Shown here piece after piece: positions 9,401-16,978 of a DNA stretch of 29,592 nucleotides (position 1 is the stretch's first letter; each line of letters opens with the position of its first letter). Position numbers and translations under genes: made by a program. Source of the DNA: Bacteroidota bacterium (GTDB lineage: Bacteria; Bacteroidota; Bacteroidia; Flavobacteriales_F; PHOS-HE28); contig JAEZDL010000271.1 of the NCBI GenBank assembly GCA_023418095.1, forward strand, positions 1 through 29,592. The letters are read 5' to 3'. Under the pieces are notes generated by a model. That model did not search any database. It had not been told where the DNA came from and was given only the letters and a program-made list of their open reading frames with translations.

Positions 9401-9710
9401 TGTGATCGAGAAATGCACCTTCTGCGTGCAGCGGATCCAGGCGGGCAAGCTTGAAGCGAAGAAGGCCGGTACCCCGGTGATGGACGGCTCGATCGAAACA
9501 GCTTGTTCCGCCGCTTGCGGATCGGGCGCGATCATCTTCGGCGACCTCAACGACAAGGGAAGCATGGTGCACCGCCACGCCAACACCGATCGCAGTTACT
9601 ACGCCCTGGAAGAGATCGGCGTGAAGCCGAACATCAATTACAAGGTGAAGGTGCGCAATATCGAAGACACGGATCTCACGCAGGTCCAAGATCAAGTTCA
9701 CAGTTCCTGA
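6483..9710 (+). CDS. actB: ACIII subunit ActB, molybdopterin-oxidoreductase-like and Fe-S fusion protein
   Basis: ActB is the large periplasmic subunit of ACIII, with an N-terminal domain of the molybdopterin oxidoreductase fold (no cofactor in known ACIIIs) fused to a ferredoxin-like Fe-S domain. The 1075-residue product has a twin-arginine-like motif GRRDFLKFLGFS at about residues 49-60, after a conserved leader (RYWNDLRELND). The C-terminal part carries the cysteine clusters: CTGCGACVTAC (811-821), CQHCNHAPCETVC (from 889), CIGTRYCANNC (from 921), CTFC (978) and CSAAC (1008-1012). These fit three [4Fe-4S] clusters and one [3Fe-4S] cluster. An in-frame ATG at 6444 lies inside actA; 6483 gives the conserved N-terminus and avoids overlap. 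The ActC gene follows after four bases. Confidence 0.94.
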   Translation: MSSTKRYWNDLRELNDASGQIDGGQHEFPQELAIDQVLADKSFQGANTGRRDFLKFLGFSIGAASLAACEAPVIKSIPYVNKPEDVTPGVANWYASTFYDGESFASIMVKTREGRPIHITGNPHFGINRNPIAKRGSINARVNSSVLELYDGARLRGPVKRTEEGFASLSWLDVDTAVIPALNSATGRSVLLTSTVISPSTLAAIGKLKERFPRIEHIQYDTISYNGITRANQASFGKRVFPSYDLTKADVIVSIDADFLSGWGSSNENAWQYAVRREPGTGMSKHFQFEARMSMTGANADVRVPVLVSDLPQVVISLHDHIAKRASGTPIGGAGTEIDGATHAAAQALLAARGKSVVLCGSNDEGIQTIVNSINSMLGNYGNTIDLDRHTFFFQGDDAAVAQLVKDMTSGNVGALLIADVNPAYSLPNAAEFREALSKVAMSVSFSGLEDETASLCNIICPSSHYLESWNDYQPKPGSYAIAQPAIRPLFDTRPWQENILRWGNVQDSYYDFIRSNWQTTIAAQAGLFEDSWNTAVHNGVFEGAPAAIGAGATFAGNVAGAAGAIRRAAKGEGGFELQFYTKESIGNGQHANNPWLQELPDPITKITWDNYVMMNPADAEELGVNIYLGEQSPAHLVTVTIGERSITLPAVASPGQKAGTLAIALGYGRGENGERVGRAAAITNDDGEIASVGKNVYGYTSLVNGTISYEVLNVSLEKTGGTWPIARTQTQFTHMDRQSVVKETSLPIFLNSEPEVYNRPNTLAVHEDVNNDGERDSHDRKTVHEFDLWENHAVENVGHRWGMSIDLNACTGCGACVTACHSENNIPVVGKDEVRRSREMHWLRIDRYFSSDMTHEKGRAEGKGKIERYLEMEKPSENPRVVFQPMLCQHCNHAPCETVCPVAATTHSNEGLNQMAYNRCIGTRYCANNCPYKVRRFNWFNYVSDKFAEVNPAWDDLGRMVLNPDVTVRARGVIEKCTFCVQRIQAGKLEAKKAGTPVMDGSIETACSAACGSGAIIFGDLNDKGSMVHRHANTDRSYYALEEIGVKPNINYKVKVRNIEDTDLTQVQDQVHSS

Positions 9711-9714
9711 GCAC

Positions 9715-11103
9715 ATGCACGCAGAGTCAGCGCTACGCGAACCACTGATCCTAGGTCACAAGACCTACGGCGACATCACGCGCGACATTGTTTCTCCGAT
9801 CGAGAACAAGGCGCCCAGGGGCTGGTACATCCTGATCTCGATCGCAGCGCTGATCGCGGTCTATGGTACAGGTTGTATCCTGTATCTGATAAGCAAGGGG
9901 ATCGGTACCTGGGGATTGAACAAGACCGTTGACTGGGCCTGGGACATCACCAACTTCGTATGGTGGGTGGGGATCGGCCACGCCGGCACACTGATCAGTG
10001 CGGTATTGCTTCTTTTCCGCCAGAAATGGCGCATGGCGATTAACCGATCGGCCGAGGCGATGACCATCTTCGCCGTGATCATGGCAGCAACGTTCCCTGG
10101 CATCCACATGGGCCGGATCTGGGTGAGCTATTGGGTGCTTCCGCTGCCCAACCAGTTCGGAAGCCTTTGGGTGAACTTCAACAGCCCGCTGCTTTGGGAC
10201 GTATTCGCGATCAGTACCTACTTCAGCGTATCGCTTGTCTTCTGGTACATCGGCCTGATCCCTGATTTCGCCACAATCCGCGACAAGGTGACTCGTCCTG
10301 CGATGAAGAAAGTGTACAGCGTGCTCAGCTTCGGTTGGACGGGTAATGCCAAAGCCTGGACACGTTTCGAGGAAGTGAGCCTCGTGCTGGCCGGTATCGC
10401 CACACCGCTGGTATTCTCGGTTCACTCAGTGGTAAGCTTCGACTTCGCGACTTCCGTGATCCCTGGCTGGCACACCACCATCTTTCCGCCCTACTTCGTG
10501 AGCGGTGCGGTGTTCAGCGGCTTCGCCATGGTGCAGACCCTGCTTCTGGTGATGCGGAAAGTGATGCGCCTGGAGAACTACATCACAGTGAAGCATGTGG
10601 AATACATGAACATCGTGATCATCGTGACCGGTTCGATCGTGGGTGTGGCCTACATCACCGAGCTCTTCATCAGCTGGTACAGCGGTGTTGAGTATGAGAG
10701 CTACGCGTTCATCAACCGGGCCACCGGACCATACTGGTGGGCCTACTGGGCCATGATGACCTGCAACGTGATCAGCCCGCAGGTGTTCTGGTTCCGCAAG
10801 CTGCGCCGCAACCTGCTGTTCACCTTCATCATGAGCATCGTGGTGAACATCGGGATGTGGTTCGAACGCTTCGTGATCATCGTGACCAGCCTGCACCGCG
10901 ATTACCTGCCCAGCAGCTGGACGATGTTCCACCCCACCTGGATGGACGTGGGCGTATTTCTTGGCACGATCGGGATCTTTTTCACCCTTTATCTTCTCTT
11001 CGCGCGGTTCTTCCCGGTACTGGCGCTCAACGAAGTGAAATCGATCCTGAAGATCAGCGGCGAGAGCTACAAGCGTGAAGCTGCACAACATCATCACCAC
11101 TGA
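9715..11103 (+). CDS. actC: ACIII subunit ActC, NrfD/PsrC-like membrane quinol-oxidising subunit
   Basis: This 462-residue integral membrane protein of the NrfD/PsrC family has about ten transmembrane helices. In ACIII it is one of the two related membrane subunits and carries the quinol site next to the ActB Fe-S clusters. The N-terminal sequence (EPLILGHKTYGDITRDIVSPIENKAP) is typical of ACIII ActC. The helices include WWVGIGHAGTLISAVLLLF, MAATFPGIHMGR and GWHTTIFPPYFVSGAVFSGF, whose His, Asp and Arg residues are of the kind implicated in quinol oxidation in the family. The protein ends in a natural run of four histidines. It follows actB by four bases and precedes actD by seven, so co-translation is likely. 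Confidence 0.94.
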   Translation: MHAESALREPLILGHKTYGDITRDIVSPIENKAPRGWYILISIAALIAVYGTGCILYLISKGIGTWGLNKTVDWAWDITNFVWWVGIGHAGTLISAVLLLFRQKWRMAINRSAEAMTIFAVIMAATFPGIHMGRIWVSYWVLPLPNQFGSLWVNFNSPLLWDVFAISTYFSVSLVFWYIGLIPDFATIRDKVTRPAMKKVYSVLSFGWTGNAKAWTRFEEVSLVLAGIATPLVFSVHSVVSFDFATSVIPGWHTTIFPPYFVSGAVFSGFAMVQTLLLVMRKVMRLENYITVKHVEYMNIVIIVTGSIVGVAYITELFISWYSGVEYESYAFINRATGPYWWAYWAMMTCNVISPQVFWFRKLRRNLLFTFIMSIVVNIGMWFERFVIIVTSLHRDYLPSSWTMFHPTWMDVGVFLGTIGIFFTLYLLFARFFPVLALNEVKSILKISGESYKREAAQHHHH

Positions 11104-11110
11104 CCTGAAC

Positions 11111-11644
11111 ATGCATAACAAGGTCATCTACGCGGTATACGAGGATCCAGAACTGTTGAAGGACGGTGCGCGCAAGCTCATCTCCAACGGGGTAAGGGTG
11201 AAGGACGTGTTCTCGCCCTTCCCGGTGCACGGCATCGATCCGATCATCGGGGTGAAGCGCACAAGACTGGGGATCGTAGCGTTCATGTTCGGGCTTTTCG
11301 GGCTCAGCCTGGCAGCCGTGGGCATCTATTATTTCATGATCTACGATTGGCCGATGAACATCGGTGGCAAGCCAAGTTTCAGCTTCTACCAGAACGTTCC
11401 GGCCTTCATACCGGTCATGTTCGAATTCACGGTCCTATGCGCTGCGCACGGCATGGCGATCACCTACCTGATCCGCAACAAGACACTGCCCGGCATGCCG
11501 GCACGCAATCCCGATCCGCGCAGCACCGATGACAAGTTCATCATTGAAGTGCGTACCAACGAGAACCACGGCCATACCACCGAGCAGATCACCGAGATGC
11601 TTCGCGGTACGAGCGTGTTCGAAATAAACGAGCGGCAGTATTGA
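11111..11644 (+). CDS. actD: ACIII subunit ActD (DUF3341 family)
   Basis: This 177-residue subunit has two transmembrane helices, at about residues 56-78 and 96-118, matching the DUF3341 family. The N-terminal domain, with KVIYAVYEDPELLKDGARKL and FSPFPVHGIDPIIG, is the family signature; FPVHG is well conserved. In known ACIII structures ActD packs against the membrane core and has no redox cofactor. The frame can be read from 11075 inside actC, but that N-terminal extension (MKLHNIITTDLN) is not family-like, so the ATG at 11111 is chosen. The stop at 11642-11644 is 8 bases before the actE start. Confidence 0.92.
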   Translation: MHNKVIYAVYEDPELLKDGARKLISNGVRVKDVFSPFPVHGIDPIIGVKRTRLGIVAFMFGLFGLSLAAVGIYYFMIYDWPMNIGGKPSFSFYQNVPAFIPVMFEFTVLCAAHGMAITYLIRNKTLPGMPARNPDPRSTDDKFIIEVRTNENHGHTTEQITEMLRGTSVFEINERQY

Positions 11645-11652
11645 GAGCGATC

Positions 11653-12411
11653 ATGAAGGACCCAGGCTTATTTCCGATCCAGGCAGGTTCAGTTCTTCTG
11701 GTGCTGCTGCTGGCCGGTTGCGCAGGCGACAAGGATTCGCCGGGGCTGGAATACATGCCGGACATGTACCGCAGCCCGGCGATCGAAGCCTATGTGGATT
11801 ACGGACAGGATCCGTACCATTACACCGAAGAGGTCGCTTTTGAGCAGCGCATGCGGCCGAGTGCGCGTGTACCGGCCGAAGGTACGATCCCGTTCTCGCT
11901 GGATACATCGAAGGCCCGTTTCAACATGCCTTACGCTTATCCCAATTCCAACGAGGGATATGAAGCTGCAGGAGTTGGGTTACGCAGCCCGATCCCGATG
12001 ACGGAGGCCACGGTCTCGCAAGGGAAGGTGATCTATGACAAATTCTGCCAGCAGTGCCACGGGGCCACCGGGCAGGGCGATGGTGCAGTGGTCACCAAGG
12101 GCGGTCATCCACCGCCGCTCCCATACAATGGTGCATTGAAGGAGCTTCCCGAAGGAAAGATGTTCCATACCATCACCTACGGCAAGGGGATGATGGGGCC
12201 GCATGCGCCACTGCTCAACAAGGAAGAGCGCTGGTTGGTGGTGCAGTACGTGAAGTATCTGCAGGCCGATCAAAAGCTGCCCAACGGAGCCAAACTGGGT
12301 GGTGGTGCTGCAGCACCTGCGGATACCGCGCAGGCGGGTGCAGCAACAGGGGGAACCGCTGCTGGGGCGGATACCACTGCAGCAGGGAATACCCAGCAGG
12401 GCACAATGTGA
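11653..12411 (+). CDS. actE: ACIII subunit ActE, monohaem cytochrome c lipoprotein
   Basis: This 252-residue monohaem cytochrome c is the probable electron exit subunit of ACIII. A lipoprotein signal ends in LLLAGC. The conserved region with MPDMYRSPAIEAYV and RPSARVPAEGTIPFS is typical of ActE. The haem site CQQCH begins at residue 132, and an axial Met is available in the GMMGPHAPLL segment. The C-terminal tail of about 50 residues is a low-complexity Ala/Gly/Thr run, presumably a flexible extension. A TTG codon at 11641 in the same frame overlaps the actD stop; the ATG at 11653 gives the proper lipoprotein signal. There are 25 bases before actF. Confidence 0.93.
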   Translation: MKDPGLFPIQAGSVLLVLLLAGCAGDKDSPGLEYMPDMYRSPAIEAYVDYGQDPYHYTEEVAFEQRMRPSARVPAEGTIPFSLDTSKARFNMPYAYPNSNEGYEAAGVGLRSPIPMTEATVSQGKVIYDKFCQQCHGATGQGDGAVVTKGGHPPPLPYNGALKELPEGKMFHTITYGKGMMGPHAPLLNKEERWLVVQYVKYLQADQKLPNGAKLGGGAAAPADTAQAGAATGGTAAGADTTAAGNTQQGTM

Positions 12412-12436
12412 TCAAAGAAGATAACGCGAAGCCGCA

Positions 12437-13699
12437 ATGAATTTCACTTTCAGCAAACGGGCCCGGAGCATCAGCATGGCGTTGATCGTGCTTGGTGCGC
12501 TGGCCACCTTGATCGGCATCTTTTCCGATCCTTCGCCGCACCACCAACGCTCCTGGGCGAACCTGTTGGTGAATGCGTTCTTCTTCCTGGGGATCGGCCT
12601 GGGTACACTGTTCTTCTACGCATTGCAGAACGCCACGGAGACCGCATGGACCGTGCTGGTGAAAAGGGTGTATGAAGGCATCATCGGCTACCTGCCGATC
12701 GGCGCTATCATCCTTGTGGTCGTGCTGCTGGCCGGGTCCTTCCACCTTCACCACATCTATCACTGGATGGATGGCGACCTCTACCACGAGTATGTGATCG
12801 AAGCAACAGGTGAGCCTGCGGAAAGCGGATCGGTGGATGGAGCCGTGAAGAACCGGTATTACGATCCGATCATCGCCGGAAAAAGAGCCTACCTGAACCA
12901 GCCGTTCTTCTGGCTTCGCACCCTGGTCTACCTTGGAGTGTTCCTGTTCTTCGCGAACTGGTTCCGCAAGCAGAGCCTGGAGATGGACCATTTGACCGGT
13001 GAGCCTCTGGTGCGCCGCCATCTGCTACTATACCGGCGGAGCGCACTGTTCCTGGTGTTCTTCGCGGTGTTCAGCAGCACGCTCTCGTGGGATTGGATAA
13101 TGAGCATCGATACGCACTGGTTCAGCACGCTGTTCGGCTGGTACGTGTTCAGCGGCATGTGGGTGAGCGCCATGGTGATCGCCCTTATCCTGGTGCTTTA
13201 TCTCAAGCGCAAGGGCTACCTGCCCCAGCTCAACAACAGCCACGTGCACGACATGGGCAAGTGGGTATTCGCGGTAAGCTTCCTTTGGTCGTACCTCTGG
13301 TTCAGCCAGTTCATGCTCATCTGGTACAGCAACATACCAGAGGAGGTGACCTACTTCACCACGCGCATCAACAACTATCCAGGGCTTTTGTGGACGATCT
13401 TCGGGATCAACTTCGCCGTACCGATGGTGCTTTTGATGAGCCGTGATGCGAAACGGAACCCACGCTTCCTGATCCTGGTGGGCGCGATCATCATCATCGG
13501 CCACTGGCTGGATACCTTGATGATGGTGATGCCTGGCTCGGTAGGTCATGATTTCCATGGTGTCGGGCTTCTTGAAGCGGGCATGTTCACCCTCTTCCTC
13601 GGAGGTTTCATGTACACCGTGCTCACCACCCTCACAAAGGCACCGCTCACGCCAGTGAACCATCCGTTCCTGGAGGAGAGCATCCATCACCATATATGA
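12437..13699 (+). CDS. actF: ACIII subunit ActF, NrfD-related membrane subunit
   Basis: This 420-residue polytopic membrane protein, with about ten helices, is the second NrfD/PsrC-like membrane subunit of ACIII and pairs with ActC. The N-terminal helix (RARSISMALIVLGALATLIGIF) is followed by the conserved HHQRSWANLLVNAFFFLGIGLGTLFF segment. A periplasmic loop between the third and fourth helices is family-typical, as are the segments with RKQSLEMD, DWIMSIDTHWFSTLFGWYVF and MVMPG. It ends in His-rich SIHHHI. It sits directly after actE in the canonical actABCDEF order and just before a short membrane peptide gene and coxB. Confidence 0.93.
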   Translation: MNFTFSKRARSISMALIVLGALATLIGIFSDPSPHHQRSWANLLVNAFFFLGIGLGTLFFYALQNATETAWTVLVKRVYEGIIGYLPIGAIILVVVLLAGSFHLHHIYHWMDGDLYHEYVIEATGEPAESGSVDGAVKNRYYDPIIAGKRAYLNQPFFWLRTLVYLGVFLFFANWFRKQSLEMDHLTGEPLVRRHLLLYRRSALFLVFFAVFSSTLSWDWIMSIDTHWFSTLFGWYVFSGMWVSAMVIALILVLYLKRKGYLPQLNNSHVHDMGKWVFAVSFLWSYLWFSQFMLIWYSNIPEEVTYFTTRINNYPGLLWTIFGINFAVPMVLLMSRDAKRNPRFLILVGAIIIIGHWLDTLMMVMPGSVGHDFHGVGLLEAGMFTLFLGGFMYTVLTTLTKAPLTPVNHPFLEESIHHHI

Positions 13700-13706
13700 T
13701 CGGGAA

Positions 13707-13862
13707 ATGACGCTACTTGTAACAATGATGGCGATCTTTGCGGCCGGTGCGATCACCCTGGCCGGCCCGATCGCCGATCGCCGCAGCCTGGCGTTCATTT
13801 TACGGCCGATCGGATCAAGGACCACCAAAACCGCGGAGGCTAATATTTCGCGCGAACGATGA
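13707..13862 (+). CDS. Small 51-residue membrane peptide between actF and coxB
   Basis: This short frame starts seven bases after the actF stop. Its stop TGA overlaps the coxB ATG in an ATGA arrangement (13859-13862), the classic layout for translational coupling. The peptide begins MTLLVTMMAIFAAGAITLAG, one hydrophobic segment of about 20 residues. It continues with a basic tail (DRRSLAFILRPIGSRTTK) and ends NISRER. I recognise no family. It may be a small accessory subunit of the ACIII-aa3 supercomplex, or simply a coupling leader for coxB. It fills what would otherwise be a 159-base gap in a tightly packed operon. No ribosome binding site was identified, so the call rests on position, coupling and hydrophobicity. 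Confidence 0.5.
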   Translation: MTLLVTMMAIFAAGAITLAGPIADRRSLAFILRPIGSRTTKTAEANISRER

Positions 13863-15121
13863 TGAAGTTGTTGATAGTGCTCGTGATCCTTCTGGGGATC
13901 TTCGCGATCGTACAACTGGTAAGAGTGTACGAACTCACCAGCCGCCTTCGCGGAAAACGTGAAGAGGACATCTCCGCGGGCGACAATCGCTTCAACGCAG
14001 CGTTGATGTGGATCTTTCCGTTCGTGTACTTCGCATCCTTCCTGTGGCTGATCATCCATTATAAGAACCGCATGCTGCCGGTATCCGCCAGCGTTCACGG
14101 TGTGGAAGTGGATTACCTGATGGACCTGAACTGGTACATTCTGCTGGCGGTATTCTTCTTCACCAATATCCTGCTGTTCTATTTCTCGGGCAAGTATGTG
14201 TTCAACAAGGCGCGGCGGGCTTACTGGCAACCGCACAACAACAAGCTCGAACTGGCCTGGACGGTTGCCCCCGCAGCGGTGCTGGCCGTGATCATCATCC
14301 TTGGTCTTACCTCTTGGAACAAGATCACCAGCCCACCTTCACCCGAAGCGGTCCAGGTGGAAGTATACGGAAAGCAGTTCGACTGGACGGTACGTTATCC
14401 CGGCAGGGATAATATGTTGGGTGCAACGGATTACCGGCTGATAAACGCGGACAATCCGCTCGGGATCGTGACACCCAAGAGCATCGTAACACGGTTGAAG
14501 GAACTTGATCTGGCCGTCGCTGAGCACGACAGCCTGATCGCATCGGCGATCCTCCCGGATGAAAAAAGGGCGGAGCTGATCGGCCAGATGGAGTCGCTCA
14601 GGCGTATGCAGCAACGGATCATCAACCTGCGCACGATGATGGAGCAGGACATCAGGGAAAAGGGAGATGCCAGCGCCTACATGGGTGGCCTTGATGATAT
14701 CGTCACGAAGGATTTCGCCCTTCCCGTGCACAAGGAAGCCGTCATGTTGATCCGCTCGCGTGATGTGATACACAGCGTTTACCTGCCGCATATGCGGGTG
14801 CAGATGAACGCGGTACCTGGCATGACCACCATGTTCAAGTTCACACCTTCGATCACAACGGACAGCATGCGTACGCATGTGACGAAGAACGATGCGTTCG
14901 ATTTCATACTCCTGTGCAACAAGATCTGCGGGGCATCACATTACAACATGCAGATGCCGCTGATCGTGATGGAGCAGGGCGAGTACGACAAGTGGTACGC
15001 GGAACAGATGGCCAAGCCGTTCGAAGGAGCGGAGAGCGCGCCGGAGCAGGAGGGAACAGGGAATATGGAACTACCGCAGCAACAGGGCGCGGAAGCTGCC
15101 ACTGCAGCGGTGGTGAATTGA
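13859..15121 (+). CDS. coxB: Cytochrome c oxidase subunit II (CuA subunit)
   Basis: Subunit II of an aa3-type oxidase takes electrons at its CuA centre and passes them to subunit I. The 420-residue protein has three hydrophobic segments near the N-terminus (about 3-20, 45-65, 88-108), where canonical subunit II has two, plus a further one at about 138-156. The periplasmic CuA domain follows. CuA ligands are visible: H305 in VIHSVYLP, then C353, C357, H361 and M364 in LLCNKICGASHYNM. A helical insertion of about 90 residues (roughly 190-285, rich in Leu, Arg and Glu) splits the cupredoxin domain between VRYPGRDN and DFALPVHK, as I recall seeing in Bacteroidota CoxB. No fused cytochrome c domain is present. 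The C-terminus is a Glu/Gln/Ala-rich tail. The start overlaps the preceding small gene, and coxA follows after 13 bases. Confidence 0.95.
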   Translation: MMKLLIVLVILLGIFAIVQLVRVYELTSRLRGKREEDISAGDNRFNAALMWIFPFVYFASFLWLIIHYKNRMLPVSASVHGVEVDYLMDLNWYILLAVFFFTNILLFYFSGKYVFNKARRAYWQPHNNKLELAWTVAPAAVLAVIIILGLTSWNKITSPPSPEAVQVEVYGKQFDWTVRYPGRDNMLGATDYRLINADNPLGIVTPKSIVTRLKELDLAVAEHDSLIASAILPDEKRAELIGQMESLRRMQQRIINLRTMMEQDIREKGDASAYMGGLDDIVTKDFALPVHKEAVMLIRSRDVIHSVYLPHMRVQMNAVPGMTTMFKFTPSITTDSMRTHVTKNDAFDFILLCNKICGASHYNMQMPLIVMEQGEYDKWYAEQMAKPFEGAESAPEQEGTGNMELPQQQGAEAATAAVVN

Positions 15122-15134
15122 ACAGATCAAGATC

Positions 15135-16925
15135 ATGGGTGTGATCACGGCACAACACGAACACGCGCATGTAGCGCACCATCATCACGAGGAGAGCTTC
15201 GTATCCAAGTACATCTTCTCGCAAGACCATAAGATGATCGGGAAGCAATTCCTGATCACCGCCATCTTCATGGCCTGGGTGGCCATGATCATGTCGATCA
15301 TCTTCCGCCTGCAACTGGCCTGGCCGGGTGAAGGCTTCGCCTTCACGAATTTCTTCCTTGGCGACAAGTGGGCCCCGGGCGGCGTGCTCGATCCCAACAT
15401 GTACCTCGCGCTGGTCACCATCCACGGCACCATCATGGTGTTCTTCGTACTTACCGGTGGCCTCTCGGGTACATTCGCCAACCTGTTGATCCCCTTGCAG
15501 ATCGGGGCACGCGATATGGCGAGCGGTTTCCTGAACATGCTTTCGTACTGGTTCTTTTTCGTGAGCTGCGTGATCATGTTGGCTTCGCTCTTCCTGGAAA
15601 GCGGGCCCGCTTCCGGTGGATGGACCGTGTATCCGCCATTGAGCGCGCTTCCCCAAGCCATTCCCGGATCGGGCACTGGAATGACCTTCTGGTTGGTGAG
15701 CATGGTGTTCTTCATCGCCAGTTCGTTGATCGGTGGCCTCAACTATGTGACCACGATCCTTAACCTGCGCACCAAGGGCATGAAGATGACCCGATTGCCT
15801 TTGACGGTCTGGGCTCTTTTCCTTACCGCAGTGGTCGGCATCCTTAGTTTCCCGGTGCTTCTCAGCGCTGCGTTGCTCCTTCTCATGGACCGATCCATGG
15901 GAACGAGCTTCTATCTGAGCGAGATCCACGTGGCCGGCGAAGCACTGGAGCACATGGGTGGCAGCCCGATCCTGTTCCAGCACCTGTTCTGGTTCCTTGG
16001 GCACCCTGAGGTATACATCGTAATCCTTCCTGCTTTCGGGATCACCTCCGAGATCATCTCCACCAACGCACGCAAACCGATCTTTGGTTACCGCGCGATG
16101 ATCGGATCGCTGCTCGCGATCGCGTTCCTCAGCTTCATCGTATGGGCGCACCACATGTTCGTTACCGGCATGAACCCCTTCCTGGGCAGTGTATTCGTGT
16201 TCACCACACTGCTCATCGCCATCCCTTCCGCAGTGAAGGTGTTCAACTACATAACCACCATCTGGCGCGGCAACATCGTGTTCACTCCGGGCATGTTGTT
16301 CTGCATCGGTTTCGTGGCCACGTTCATCGCAGGCGGTCTTACCGGGATCATCCTTGCGGATAGCACGCTTGATATCAACGTGCACGATACTTACTTCGTG
16401 GTGGCCCACTTCCACATGGTGATGGGGATGAGCGCGATCTTCGGCATGTTCGGCGGCATCTATCACTGGTTCCCGAAACTGTTCGGCCGCATGATGAACA
16501 CGAAGATGGGTTATGCCCACTTCTGGGTCACGTTCATCTGTGCCTTCGGGGTATTCCTCCCCATGCACTTCGTTGGTCTCGCCGGAGCGCCCCGCCGGTA
16601 CTACAGCTACAGCGAGTTCCCCATGTTCGATGGTGTGATGGACCTGAACGTGGTGATCACCATTTTCGCGGTGATCGGTGGTCTGGCCCAGGTGATCTTC
16701 ACCTACAATTTCTTCTACAGTGCCATGCGCGGCCCACGCGCAACACAGAACCCCTGGCGTGGGACTACGCTCGAATGGACGACCCCCGTGGAACACATCC
16801 ACGGCAACTGGCCCGGGCCATTGCCGGTGGTATATCGCTGGCCATATGATTATAGCAAGCCGGGAAAGGAGGAGGATTTCATCCCGCAGACCGTGCCGCT
16901 CGATCCGCACGAGGAGGAGCACTGA
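15135..16925 (+). CDS. coxA: Cytochrome c oxidase subunit I, aa3 type (A1 family)
   Basis: This is the catalytic haem-copper subunit that reduces O2 to water and pumps protons. The 596-residue, twelve-helix protein retains all key residues: H97 (low-spin haem), D127 at the D-channel entrance (GARDMA), and H290, E292 and Y294 in HPEVY (CuB, gating Glu, cross-linked Tyr). It also has H339-H340 (CuB), K368 (K channel, AVKVFNY), and H417, H425 and H427 in HDTYFVVAHFH. The HPEV glutamate places it in the A1 subfamily. The N-terminus is His-rich (HEHAHVAHHHHEE) and the C-terminus ends HEEEH. It is the last gene of the act-cox operon. No subunit III or IV gene follows; a strong hairpin ends the unit instead. 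Confidence 0.97.
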   Translation: MGVITAQHEHAHVAHHHHEESFVSKYIFSQDHKMIGKQFLITAIFMAWVAMIMSIIFRLQLAWPGEGFAFTNFFLGDKWAPGGVLDPNMYLALVTIHGTIMVFFVLTGGLSGTFANLLIPLQIGARDMASGFLNMLSYWFFFVSCVIMLASLFLESGPASGGWTVYPPLSALPQAIPGSGTGMTFWLVSMVFFIASSLIGGLNYVTTILNLRTKGMKMTRLPLTVWALFLTAVVGILSFPVLLSAALLLLMDRSMGTSFYLSEIHVAGEALEHMGGSPILFQHLFWFLGHPEVYIVILPAFGITSEIISTNARKPIFGYRAMIGSLLAIAFLSFIVWAHHMFVTGMNPFLGSVFVFTTLLIAIPSAVKVFNYITTIWRGNIVFTPGMLFCIGFVATFIAGGLTGIILADSTLDINVHDTYFVVAHFHMVMGMSAIFGMFGGIYHWFPKLFGRMMNTKMGYAHFWVTFICAFGVFLPMHFVGLAGAPRRYYSYSEFPMFDGVMDLNVVITIFAVIGGLAQVIFTYNFFYSAMRGPRATQNPWRGTTLEWTTPVEHIHGNWPGPLPVVYRWPYDYSKPGKEEDFIPQTVPLDPHEEEH

Positions 16926-16948
16926 TCTGCATCATATCAAGTTCTAGG

Positions 16949-16977
16949 GAACGTCCGGGCAGTTCGCCCGGACGTTC
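16949..16977. terminator. Bidirectional hairpin terminator between coxA and a convergent gene
   Basis: This is a perfect 12-bp stem, GAACGTCCGGGC pairing with GCCCGGACGTTC, around a 5-base loop. It starts 24 bases after the coxA stop and ends two bases before the stop of the minus-strand gene, so it probably serves both. The U tract on the plus side is short and interrupted (TTCATTCC). Confidence 0.8.
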
Positions 16978-16978
16978 T

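Noticed and set aside
6984..9716. A 910-codon open frame on the minus strand opposite actB
   Set aside because: It is antisense to a gene with intact Fe-S motifs, and its translation is low-complexity and His/Arg-rich without any domain. Strong codon bias in GC-rich DNA leaves the opposite strand free of stops.
11086..11103. C-terminal four-His run of ActC as an engineered tag or assembly artefact
   Set aside because: It is only four residues, in a natural operon context with seven bases to the next gene. His-rich ends occur in other subunits here too.
14904..16922. A 672-codon minus-strand open frame opposite coxA
   Set aside because: Same reason: it is the shadow of coxA, with an Arg/His/Asp/Glu-rich composition and no recognisable family.
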